Below, in pieces: positions 43,201 to 51,915 of a stretch of DNA of 64,000 nt. The DNA lies in NCBI GenBank assembly GCA_964542645.1, contig CAZIUG010000010.1, positions 1 to 64,000 on the forward strand, written 5' to 3'. The notes below the pieces were generated by a model. The model worked only from the letters and a program-made list of their open reading frames with translations, did no database searches and had not been told where the DNA came from. A program made the position numbers and the translations under genes. This DNA is from Moanibacter sp964542645 (GTDB lineage: Bacteria; Verrucomicrobiota; Verrucomicrobiia; Opitutales; UBA2987). Position 1 is the stretch's first letter. Each line of letters begins with the position of its first letter.

Positions 43201-44100
43201 ATGATCGAAATCGAATTGATGCCCGAGGAGAATAAGGTAGCTGTTACCATCGATGGTGCGCTTTTTACGGAATACCGTTACGGACACTACGCCTGTCGGC
43301 CCTTCTTCTATCCCGTTTTGACTAGTGATAGGCAGCATCTCACTCGAAGGTATCCTATGGAATCCGTAGAGGGTGAAACTCAAGACCACTACCACCACCG
43401 TGGTGTGTATGTGGCTCATGGACTTGTTAATGGATTTGATCTGTGGTCAGAGTCTACCGACCACGGTGCCATGTTGCAGTGTGGCGATCCGGTAGTGTCA
43501 AGCGATGGAGAGATTGCCACAATCGAAGGTCGAATCGATTGGGTTGGTCCTGAAGGGCAGAAGATTCTGCAGGAGCAGCGCAGCATCCAGATCCGTCCAG
43601 AGGAGGATTTCCGTATTATAGATCATCAAAGCGAATTTTGGGCAAAGTACGGTGATGTGTCCTTTGGAGATACTAAAGAGGGTGGCCTATTTTCGATTCG
43701 GGTGCCAACCTCTATGGATGCCAAAGGCAAGGGGCGAATTGAGAATTCCGAGGGTCTGATCTATGATAGCGGTAGAGAAGAAGAGGTTACATGGGGCAAA
43801 CAAGCTGTTTGGGTCGACTATTCGGGTCCGTTGGCAAGCGGTGACGAATGGGGCCATACCGTGATCGACCATAAGGATAATCCACGGCATCCGACCTATT
43901 GGCATGTGCGAGGCTACGGCCTCTTTACTGCTAATCCTTTCGGGGTCCACGATTTCAAAGGTGATAAGAGCATCGATGAAAGCATGACTATTCTCGATGG
44001 GGATAAGAAGATCTTCCGCTACCGTTGGATTGTTCATCCAGGACGCGGAGTGATCAACCCGCGTGTAGCTGAGTTGATTGACGAATTTCTAGAGGCTTGA
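43201..44100 (+). CDS. DUF6807 (PmoA-like) family protein
   Basis: A 299-residue soluble protein of the family now named DUF6807 and sometimes labelled PmoA-like. The characteristic stretches are YRYGHYACRPFFYPVLT, DHYHHRGVYVAHGLVNG and VTWGKQAVWVDYSG. Several conserved His residues (DHYHHRG) look like a metal or active site. The function is not established; the family is common in Planctomycetes and Verrucomicrobia beside sugar and glycoside genes. It is in the same direction as the SDR before it, with a gap of 376 bases. Confidence 0.8.
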   Translation: MIEIELMPEENKVAVTIDGALFTEYRYGHYACRPFFYPVLTSDRQHLTRRYPMESVEGETQDHYHHRGVYVAHGLVNGFDLWSESTDHGAMLQCGDPVVSSDGEIATIEGRIDWVGPEGQKILQEQRSIQIRPEEDFRIIDHQSEFWAKYGDVSFGDTKEGGLFSIRVPTSMDAKGKGRIENSEGLIYDSGREEEVTWGKQAVWVDYSGPLASGDEWGHTVIDHKDNPRHPTYWHVRGYGLFTANPFGVHDFKGDKSIDESMTILDGDKKIFRYRWIVHPGRGVINPRVAELIDEFLEA

Positions 44101-44329
44101 CAATTGTAAAGGTCGTTCCCGTTTTCCTGTCTTCTCTTGGGTTGGGTACTGTACTAAATTAGGAAAAACTTGTTGCCCGATCCTTTTCTAGGCTAAAACG
44201 AACATGTTATGATGGTAATGCAAGCTGAAGAAAATTAGACGCAGATGGGTTTTATTGATGCGGAAAAGAGGTTCTACTTGCAGCCTTTTTAACTCTTAAA
44301 CTGTGTAAGACGAATAGCCCTTGTGCTTC

Positions 44330-45163
44330 CTAAATAGCTACCGCAACTCCCTTTCCCCCTTCATCAGGTGGAAGATATTCAATTCGCCGTAGAAAGCGTT
44401 CTCCAAAATCATAATTAGGCTGACCGGAAACGAAACGCCAGAGGCGGACGCGACGCATCATTTCGTAGCGGTGTTCATTGCCTTCCCAGCCGTGGTTAGT
44501 CGATAGAATTTCTGCGATTTTCGGATCATCCAAATCGGAGGTGTCGAAATTGCGAATCTGAGGTCGCGTTGGGTTGAGTCGCAGCTTGTACATGAAACGG
44601 TCTCGACGCGTGTGATTGCTACGGGCCCCGTGCCAAACGCGAGTGTTCCAAACATACATGGAGCCGGCATTGCATGATGCCCAGACCTTGCCCCGCATAT
44701 GCTGGTAGAAAGTGATTTCACTGGTACGCACATTGCGAAAGTGTGTGCCTGGTATCAGAAATGTGCCCCCCATCTCGTCCGGTGTATCAGCAGGAAAAAG
44801 GGAGAGCTGGATATCGAAGTAGTTTTCGCGAAAATCAATCACCGAGTCCTGATGAGTATTTGGGCCATACATCTTTTTCGCTCCCACGAAATGAGCAGCG
44901 TGGTGATCATAGAGGGGACGGGGCCCAACTAGGGAATCGATCAGGCCTTTAACCTTCGGTAGCCGGAAGGCGTCGCCCAGAGCTGTACCTTTTGGCCAAG
45001 TTTCTTCAAAAGGTGTGCCAACGGTGTAGTACCCACGCTTCTTTTTTGCCATTTCGACCAGACAGGCTTTGCACAGCTTTTTCGGTACCATGTTATCAAA
45101 TTTAAGATAGCCAGATGCTACGAATTGAGCCATCTGTTTCGAATTTATTAAATACTTCTTCAC
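44330..45163 (-). CDS. Phytanoyl-CoA dioxygenase-family protein (1)
   Basis: A 277-residue non-heme iron, 2-oxoglutarate-dependent oxygenase of the PhyH family. The iron site is intact: His104-x-Asp106 in NTHQDSVID and His178 in RVWHGARSNH, with Arg187 or Arg189 downstream for 2-oxoglutarate. The substrate is not visible; the family hydroxylates many small molecules. It starts with GTG 45163, overlapping the stop of the small hypothetical gene (GTGA), so the two are translationally coupled. It is the first of five such proteins in 16 kb. Confidence 0.85.
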   Translation of the reverse strand: MKKYLINSKQMAQFVASGYLKFDNMVPKKLCKACLVEMAKKKRGYYTVGTPFEETWPKGTALGDAFRLPKVKGLIDSLVGPRPLYDHHAAHFVGAKKMYGPNTHQDSVIDFRENYFDIQLSLFPADTPDEMGGTFLIPGTHFRNVRTSEITFYQHMRGKVWASCNAGSMYVWNTRVWHGARSNHTRRDRFMYKLRLNPTRPQIRNFDTSDLDDPKIAEILSTNHGWEGNEHRYEMMRRVRLWRFVSGQPNYDFGERFLRRIEYLPPDEGGKGVAVAI

Positions 45164-45564
45164 TTTTTCAATTTGGCTTTTTCGTCTTGCAGCTCACGAT
45201 TTTTAGCTAGTACTGTTTGGTAGGGAAGGGGCCCATCTTCGTAGGCATCATCTGCCGAGCGAGGCTTGACTTCCGACATTTGGATGACCTGCCATCCATC
45301 CCTCATGGCCTCCATGGCATTGAGATAGGGTGGATCCGCCTCATCCACAAGGTCGCTGATCCGGATACCCTTGGAGGCTTCGTACCGAGACCAACCAATC
45401 GCATCCGAGTCAAGTCCTGGTGTAGTTTGGAACAGAACGAGAATATCTTGTACCAGGGGCATCTTTTTACTCTTAAATACGAACAATTCTAAGATATCTA
45501 ACCAAAAATCTCTATTAGAAGCCACCAGAAAAGTGGAACTCTCCAGACCTTGGATTTCAGACAC
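45160..45564 (-). CDS. Hypothetical protein coupled to dioxygenase 1
   Basis: A 134-residue soluble protein that I do not recognise. It starts with GTG, has hydrophobic and acidic parts (SNRDFWLDILELFVF, DLVDEADPPYLNAMEAM) and ends with a helical, charged tail (AKNRELQDEKAKLKK). The arrangement of an aspartic-rich middle and a helix resembles small accessory subunits, but no function can be given. It overlaps the following dioxygenase gene by 4 bases, so it is likely real and works with it. Confidence 0.62.
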   Translation of the reverse strand: MSEIQGLESSTFLVASNRDFWLDILELFVFKSKKMPLVQDILVLFQTTPGLDSDAIGWSRYEASKGIRISDLVDEADPPYLNAMEAMRDGWQVIQMSEVKPRSADDAYEDGPLPYQTVLAKNRELQDEKAKLKK

Positions 45565-45966
45565 GATTGTGAATTAAAACGCAAGTTGCAACAGGTTTTG
45601 TCTTTTCTATTTCCTATGTGTTTGTTATCTAGCGTCGAGGATGCCAGGCAGGAACCCCAAGATCAGAGCTGGGCGGAGCCTCTAGAGCTCCAAATAACGT
45701 CGACGTAAAGGTCGCACAACACTGGACTGTATCGGCCCTAGTGCAAATTAGTAAAGAAGAGGCTAGAGAAATTTTGATAGGGTCATGCATATTCAATACC
45801 TCTGATAACTAGTAAAATATGCTAATAAATTATCAGTAAGGGATAAATACTAATTTCGGTTATTTATTCTTTGAGTTTCGAACAACCGAGACATTTCTGG
45901 CGGCTATCTGCGGGGTCACGGAACAGGAGGGATGAGATAGTTCTCCGGTTGCTTGGGATTACTATG
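45565..45966. other. Gene-free region with a 7-bp inverted repeat at 45802-45836
   Basis: CTGATAA at 45802-45808 pairs with TTATCAG at 45830-45836 over an AT-rich 21-base centre. No reading frame on either strand shows recognisable features in these 402 bases. The region includes the promoter of the leftward gene pair ending at 44330. Confidence 0.4.
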
Positions 45967-46770
45967 CTAATCGTAGTTACTGCCGATATGGTTGCCCATC
46001 AGGCGTAGTTGGCGAGGCGAGGCCTGCTCTAGGATTCGTTTGTCGAATTGGAACTTATTGAGATAGGGTGGATATTTCTGAGTGATCATACGTTGGGCGT
46101 AATGGACCTGAAGGAGGTATCGAGTACGTCCGCTTGTATTAGGCGTACCCCGGTGCCACACTTCGCAGCGAAAGACGATGCAGTCACCAGCATTGCAGAG
46201 AATGCTTTGTTCCCCAGTTCCATTGAATGTTGTTTCTCCTTCTCTGGGCTGACGTCCGGATCGATGGCTGCCGGGCACAAAATTTGTTGGCCCCAATTCT
46301 TCGGTCAGGTCGTCGAGATAATAATGTGCAGTGGTGATATAGATTGGGATCTTGATCTCCGGCATTTTCATCACAGATTCTGGCAAAGTCAGTGGTTGCC
46401 AGTCGGTGTGAAGTTTTTGCGGTGGTCGGCCTGTTCCCGTCATCCAGGCCGTCATCCCGATGCAGTGGCAATCATCTCCATGCACCATCTCGATAAGGTC
46501 GATGATTTCGGGTCGGTCTAGGTAAGAAAGGAAGATTGGGTTTCGGTTAAAGACATTATTGATACTCTTGTTGAGAAAGGGTTGTTCAGGAGGTTCGGTA
46601 TGTCTGTCGAAACTTTCCTCTATCGCGGTCAACCGATCCATTGCCGCGCGCAAATCTGAGATTTCTGAATTTCTAAGAACTTTTGGGAAGTAGGCAAAAC
46701 CTTCCTCCTCCATCGCCTGAACATAACCTGCTAGATCTTCTCTTGGGGACAGGGGCAACGACGTTTCCAT
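45967..46770 (-). CDS. Phytanoyl-CoA dioxygenase-family protein (2)
   Basis: A 267-residue PhyH-type oxygenase. The iron site is intact: His121-x-Asp123 in KLHTDWQP and His206 in VWHRGTPN, with Arg215 or Arg217 for 2-oxoglutarate. The conserved NFVPGSHR precedes the second half of the site. The substrate is unknown. It is divergent from dioxygenase 3, with 146 bases between the starts, which places two dioxygenase genes back to back. Confidence 0.86.
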   Translation of the reverse strand: METSLPLSPREDLAGYVQAMEEEGFAYFPKVLRNSEISDLRAAMDRLTAIEESFDRHTEPPEQPFLNKSINNVFNRNPIFLSYLDRPEIIDLIEMVHGDDCHCIGMTAWMTGTGRPPQKLHTDWQPLTLPESVMKMPEIKIPIYITTAHYYLDDLTEELGPTNFVPGSHRSGRQPREGETTFNGTGEQSILCNAGDCIVFRCEVWHRGTPNTSGRTRYLLQVHYAQRMITQKYPPYLNKFQFDKRILEQASPRQLRLMGNHIGSNYD

Positions 46771-46916
46771 AGGATTTTGAATTCTTCCGGAAAGAGCTTA
46801 AGGAGTCCAGTTTTAATCAATTTTGGAATGTAGGATCACGGGGGGCCAGTACCCGTCTTAGTTTCGACCAAGACGGTTGACCTATTTTAGTTATCTGATA
46901 CGAGTATTCACTAATA

Positions 46917-47777
46917 ATGAGTAGATCATTAGGAACAGCGCAGCCCCTTTATAAATATCACTTTCAGTCTGAAGACCACTCCGAAGCTATCAGTTGCCTT
47001 TCGGAGAATGGGTTCTGCGTTATTCGCTGTCTGATTGGGGAAAGGGTGATCCAGGCCCTCAAAGACTCCATTGACGAGCACCTGGATCAAGATCGGACAC
47101 TTCCTTTGGCCTCTAATCGGTATCACGTTACTTTTGCAGAGGTTTGTGAAACTCTCTGGAGCTTAGTCGGCAATGGTCCTTATTGGGATTTTATCTGCGC
47201 AGTTCACGGCACGTCCAATCTGTGCCTACATCGTTCGGCAGCGATTCTCCGAACGGCCGGAGAATCAATGGGTAGGTGGCACAGCGATTTTCGTGGAGAC
47301 ATTAAAAATCCAAGAAATGTGAACGAGGTGCTGAATCGATTTCCCATACCCAGTGGGCTCTGGTTTTACCTGAATGGTAGCCACCCAGACCGGGGTGGCA
47401 TTGCAGTGATCGAGAAGTCCCATTTGCCTGGTTGGAAACCGACTAGCTATGAGTTCTCCCCAGCAGGGGGCATTTACCGAATTGGGGAAGATGAAAACAA
47501 AGTTTGTAGTGACATGAATGTGCCAGGGTGCGTAGCGATTAGGGCGGAGCCAGGAGATTTAATCTGTTTTGCGGATCGGACCTATCATGCAAATATGACA
47601 ACGAATGAACGTCGCTATTCCTGCGGGATCGGCTGGCGCCCTAAGAGTTATCGGGTCATAGCTCCGTGGCCTTTAACGAAGTCTGCAATCACGATGATTG
47701 ATCGACTTCCCGAGCGTCTGAAGACCTACACCGAGGGTTACACGGGCCTGGATACGAATTGGAAGGGAATTGGGTAA
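46917..47777 (+). CDS. Phytanoyl-CoA dioxygenase-family protein (3)
   Basis: A 286-residue PhyH-type oxygenase. The iron site is intact: His122-x-Asp124 in RWHSDFRG and His224 in RTYHANMT, followed by Arg232 and Arg233, one of which should bind 2-oxoglutarate. The SHLPGW segment replaces the usual PGSH stretch. It starts with ATG 46917, opposite to dioxygenase 2, and is followed after 166 bases by the Nudix gene on the same strand. Confidence 0.86.
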   Translation: MSRSLGTAQPLYKYHFQSEDHSEAISCLSENGFCVIRCLIGERVIQALKDSIDEHLDQDRTLPLASNRYHVTFAEVCETLWSLVGNGPYWDFICAVHGTSNLCLHRSAAILRTAGESMGRWHSDFRGDIKNPRNVNEVLNRFPIPSGLWFYLNGSHPDRGGIAVIEKSHLPGWKPTSYEFSPAGGIYRIGEDENKVCSDMNVPGCVAIRAEPGDLICFADRTYHANMTTNERRYSCGIGWRPKSYRVIAPWPLTKSAITMIDRLPERLKTYTEGYTGLDTNWKGIG

Positions 47778-47943
47778 AACTGTGGAATATCGGCGCCGTT
47801 TAATTCCGGGAAGCTGAATGTTTCGGATGTAGAAGATGTCGAGAAGGCTGTGAACAATAAGCAAATATATTCGGTTAATTTGCTTCGTTGTAGCTTGGCT
47901 CAATGACCGAGTTCTGACATTTCTATGCTAGAAGGCGGAAATA

Positions 47944-48594
47944 ATGGCAACTGAAGAAAGAGTACTCTGTTTCAAGAGAAAGTTATTTGATCAACTGGGG
48001 GAATTTCAGGGAATTTGCCTTGATATAGAAAGATATCTGCCTGTTATAACCTCATCGAATAATCTTTGCTACCTTAATCGGAGTGATGCTGAAGTTGACA
48101 GGTCCTTCAAGCAACTGATTCCTTACGTTTTGATTTTCTGGGGAAGAAAAATTCTGCGCTATAGACGAGGTAAAAAGGGGCAAGAGTCACGATTGCACGG
48201 TCTCTATTCCGTAGGGATTGGCGGACATATCTCAGAGGACGATCACGGGTTGTTTTCTAGCGACCAGGGTTACCAAGAAGGAATGCGGCGTGAGCTCATG
48301 GAAGAGGTGGCGATTGGTGAAGTGAAGGATGCTGCTGTCGGACTTATTAACGATGATGATACCGATGTAGGTGCCGTTCATTTTGGAGTCGTTCACGTCT
48401 TGACGATTCCTGATCCCAAAGTCGCGCGTGGTCGTGATGGGATTACTGGGCTGGAGTTTGTTTCCTTGGATAGGGCGGTGAGTGAGATTTCTAGTTATGA
48501 GTCATGGTCGCAGATCTGCCTTGAAAATATCGATGAGCTCCTATCGAGAGCTGCAGATAAGGGGCTCGATGTTCCTGGGCAGTTGTCGATCTAG
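47944..48594 (+). CDS. Nudix-fold hydrolase-like protein
   Basis: A 216-residue protein with a Nudix box in its middle: GGHISED (93-99) and QEGMRRELMEEVAIG (111-125), with the core R-E-L-x-E-E. The family hydrolyses nucleoside diphosphates linked to another group. The first 85 residues are an extra N-terminal domain, as in a group of uncharacterised Nudix proteins in Planctomycetes and relatives. The substrate cannot be told from sequence. It follows dioxygenase 3 and is convergent with the RND pump gene, 42 bases apart. Confidence 0.75.
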   Translation: MATEERVLCFKRKLFDQLGEFQGICLDIERYLPVITSSNNLCYLNRSDAEVDRSFKQLIPYVLIFWGRKILRYRRGKKGQESRLHGLYSVGIGGHISEDDHGLFSSDQGYQEGMRRELMEEVAIGEVKDAAVGLINDDDTDVGAVHFGVVHVLTIPDPKVARGRDGITGLEFVSLDRAVSEISSYESWSQICLENIDELLSRAADKGLDVPGQLSI

Positions 48595-48636
48595 CAGAGT
48601 CAGATCTCTGAATTATGACGTGATCGCGAACTATTG

Positions 48637-51600
48637 CTAATCTGTCCCATCATGGCCTTCTAGGACCGTGTTTTCCTCTCGTACTTTCTCAGGTGTTCTG
48701 AGTTCGACCGAACCCTCGGCTAATGGTAGGCCATAGAGTTTTCTGAAGGCGATGCCGATATCGTTGAAAATAAGGGCCACAGTGGGAACAAGAATCAAAG
48801 TTATGAAGGTCGCGAAAAGTACTCCCCACCCTAATGAGATACCCATGGGTACCATGAACTGCGCTTGCCGGCTCTCTTCGAACATGAGTGGCATCAGGCC
48901 TACGAAGGTAGTTAAGGAAGTTAATATCACAGGACGGAAGCGCCGCGCTCCGGCGAGGCGGACGGCCTCTGGCAGTGACATTCCCTCGCGTCGTTGCCTA
49001 TTCACAAAATCTACTAATACTAGACTGTCGTTAACAACTACGCCAGACAGGGCGAGCATACCGAGGACAGACATCATGCTGATAACATGATTTTGCGAGG
49101 GGAATAAGGACATGATGACATGCCCTAGAATGGAGCCAACAACCCCGAAAGGTATGACCGACATGATAATTAAAGGCTGGCTGTAACTTTTGAACGGGAT
49201 TGCTAATAGGACGTAAATAAGGACGAGGACAAATATTATTCCACGTTGGAATTCTACAAAATTATCACGGACTTCGCGGGCCCTTCCTCTAAGCCCATAC
49301 TCTAAACCTGGGTATCTTTCAAAGAGTTCTGGAAGATAGTTTTCTTCAATTTCGGTCTGGATGGTTTCGACATCTACTTCATCTTCGTCTGCATCCGCCC
49401 TCACTTCAATGACTCGTTTGCGGTCAACACGCAGAATCGAGGGTGGACTCTTCCCGGGTACGATCTCCGCTACGGTCTCAAATGGCACTTCTGTCCCGTT
49501 GCCGGTTCGGATCATCATAGTATGGAGACTGGCTATGGATTTCCGTTGCTTTTCAGGGTAACGCACCATCACCCGTACGTCATCGCGACCCCTCTGGATC
49601 CGTTGTGCTTCAGAACCAAAGAAAGCCTGTCGAACTTGCCTGGCTAACTGCGCAGCTGTTACCCCTAAGTGCTCTGCCTCGCGCTTCAATTTCAATTCAA
49701 ATTCATCGGTTGCCCGGTCGAAGGAGTCCTCGATGTCATAGAGTCCATTGTAAGTTGCCAGCTTCTTCTGGAGCTCGTTGGATGCCGTTTTCAAATCTTC
49801 TACGTTCGGACCGATAAGTGTAAAAGAGAGTGCCGATCCGCTCCTCCAACCAAAGGAAAAGCTGAGTTGTTCCGCCTCTGGAATGGGCGGTACGCGGTTT
49901 CGCAGAGCCATTGTCAACTGCATGCTGCCGTAGTTTATGCCGCTCTGCTCCGTGGGAATCATCTCCACGATCACCTCCCCTCTTTCCGCTACACCGGCAT
50001 TGTTCCTGGATCTAGAACGGCCTTGGAAAGGGTGACCTCCAGTAGCCGCGAAGATGTTTTTAATAATCTTGCGTCCGTGTTCCTCTTCTAGCTCCTTCTC
50101 TAAGGAGAGGGCCTCGGACTCAATCCTTTCAATATGCCCATAGGTGGTTTCAAAGGTCGTCCCCGGTGGCATAGTCAAGGAAATACTCACCGTATCCCGT
50201 GGTATGCGCGGGAAATTTCTCCAAGCAATTCTCCCACTTAGGATGAGGCAAATGAAGACAATCAATATTGCTAAAAAGGTAGCTAGAGTTGCATAGCGGT
50301 GGTTAAGGCAGAAGTGCAATGTCGGGCGATAGATTTTATCCACGAAGTTCTCCAACCCATTGGCAAAAAGTCGCTGGAAGCGAATGAGCGCATTCAGCTT
50401 CGTCGTCCCTTCCCTCAGGTTTTTGCAATGTTTTAGGTGGGCAGGAAGAATCAGCTTTGATTCCACTAAGGAAAATATTAGAACCGGTATTACTACGATG
50501 GGTATCTGTTTAAAAAAAGTCCCACGTATACCGGTCATGGCCGCGAGTGGATAGAACGCAACCATAGTAGTGAGGATACCGAATGTTACGGGAATGGCCA
50601 CTTCCTGCGTGCCTCTTATAGAAGCAGTTAGGGAATCTTCCCCACGTTGCATGTGTTGAAATACGTTCTCGCCAGTTACGATGGCATCATCTACCACGAT
50701 TCCCAAAACCAAGATAAAGGAAAAAAGAGTGATCAGATTGAGAGAAACCCCTAGCAGTGGGAGAAGCATGAAGGCACCAGAGAAGGCTATAGGTATTCCC
50801 CATGCTACCCAAAAAGCTAACATCGGTCGGAGAAATAGAGCCAGTACTAACATGACGAGGATGAATCCAAAGGTGGCACTTCCCTTGAGTGTCAGCAGAC
50901 GTTGCTGGATGCGTTCTGAATCATCGTCCCAGTAATCAATTACGACTCTCGAAGGCAGCGTTTCGCGAATGCCGCTTATATAATTTCTAACTGACTGGCC
51001 GATCTCGATAGCGTCTTGATTTCCTGATCGGTAGACATTGATTCCAATAGCTCGACGACCGTTAAATCGAGCTACGATCGGGGTCTCGTCGAAACCGTCC
51101 GTTACAGAAGCAATATCTCCAACCGTAATGCGTGTGCCGTCTTCTCTAGTTAGGACTACGATGCGAGAGAATTCTTCGGTGGTATAGGCCTGCTCATTTG
51201 TTCGCAAGAGGATGCTTCCGCCCTCGGCCATAATCCTCCCTGCCGAAAGATCGATGGAGGAATTACGAATTGCCTGGACAACTGAATCAAATGTCAGTCC
51301 GTACTGTTTCAAGGTTATTTCCGAAACCTCAAGACCGATTTCGTAAGGGCGTACCGCTTGTAGTGAGGCCAGGGAAATATTAGGTAGCGACATTATTTCG
51401 TCGCGGAGGCGCTCTCCGAGACGCTTTAGGTGCATCTCACTCATCTCAGCGGCGAGAACTACGGTGATCACACGTTCCTGATAGTCTGCCAAGGAAACTT
51501 GGGGACGTTCCGCGTCAACCGGGAAGTTGGGAATTGCATCAATCAAGTTCTTTATCTCATCGAGCGTCTTTCCCAGGTCGTAACCATCCTCGATTTCGAT

Positions 51601-51882
51601 GGACACAGTACCGGAATTTGATGAAGCACGACTCTCAATCTCCTTAATGCCTTGAACACTGTAGATTGCTTCCTCAATACGCGTGAGAATCGCCTTTTCG
51701 ACTTCCGTAGGAGTTGACCCCCGATAGGGGACGGCGACCACGACCCTCCGTAGAGGAAAATCGGGAAATTCCCGCAGTACGATCTTGTAAACTGCCGCAT
51801 AGACTCCTAATGCCAGGATGGCAACCATCAGCAGATTGGCGGCTACCCCGTTACGGGCGAACCATTCAATGATGCTTTTCAT
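48637..51882 (-). CDS. RND efflux pump inner-membrane protein (AcrB/MdtC type)
   Basis: A 1081-residue proton-driven exporter of the hydrophobe/amphiphile efflux group. The N-terminal helix is followed by a large periplasmic loop, six more helices and the proton-relay pair in GIVVDDAIVTGENVFQ (Asp-Asp in helix 4). The second half repeats the plan, with PFGVVGSILGHVIMSLF and GVVVNDSLVLVDFVN. Its length and the DD pair exclude the metal-ion (CusA) type. Together with the adaptor upstream (34 bases) and an outer-membrane channel it would pump drugs, bile-like compounds or lipids out of the cell. Confidence 0.92.
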   Translation of the reverse strand: MKSIIEWFARNGVAANLLMVAILALGVYAAVYKIVLREFPDFPLRRVVVAVPYRGSTPTEVEKAILTRIEEAIYSVQGIKEIESRASSNSGTVSIEIEDGYDLGKTLDEIKNLIDAIPNFPVDAERPQVSLADYQERVITVVLAAEMSEMHLKRLGERLRDEIMSLPNISLASLQAVRPYEIGLEVSEITLKQYGLTFDSVVQAIRNSSIDLSAGRIMAEGGSILLRTNEQAYTTEEFSRIVVLTREDGTRITVGDIASVTDGFDETPIVARFNGRRAIGINVYRSGNQDAIEIGQSVRNYISGIRETLPSRVVIDYWDDDSERIQQRLLTLKGSATFGFILVMLVLALFLRPMLAFWVAWGIPIAFSGAFMLLPLLGVSLNLITLFSFILVLGIVVDDAIVTGENVFQHMQRGEDSLTASIRGTQEVAIPVTFGILTTMVAFYPLAAMTGIRGTFFKQIPIVVIPVLIFSLVESKLILPAHLKHCKNLREGTTKLNALIRFQRLFANGLENFVDKIYRPTLHFCLNHRYATLATFLAILIVFICLILSGRIAWRNFPRIPRDTVSISLTMPPGTTFETTYGHIERIESEALSLEKELEEEHGRKIIKNIFAATGGHPFQGRSRSRNNAGVAERGEVIVEMIPTEQSGINYGSMQLTMALRNRVPPIPEAEQLSFSFGWRSGSALSFTLIGPNVEDLKTASNELQKKLATYNGLYDIEDSFDRATDEFELKLKREAEHLGVTAAQLARQVRQAFFGSEAQRIQRGRDDVRVMVRYPEKQRKSIASLHTMMIRTGNGTEVPFETVAEIVPGKSPPSILRVDRKRVIEVRADADEDEVDVETIQTEIEENYLPELFERYPGLEYGLRGRAREVRDNFVEFQRGIIFVLVLIYVLLAIPFKSYSQPLIIMSVIPFGVVGSILGHVIMSLFPSQNHVISMMSVLGMLALSGVVVNDSLVLVDFVNRQRREGMSLPEAVRLAGARRFRPVILTSLTTFVGLMPLMFEESRQAQFMVPMGISLGWGVLFATFITLILVPTVALIFNDIGIAFRKLYGLPLAEGSVELRTPEKVREENTVLEGHDGTD

Positions 51883-51915
51883 ATTCCGATCATCTCATTC
51901 TTTACAGAATGGATA

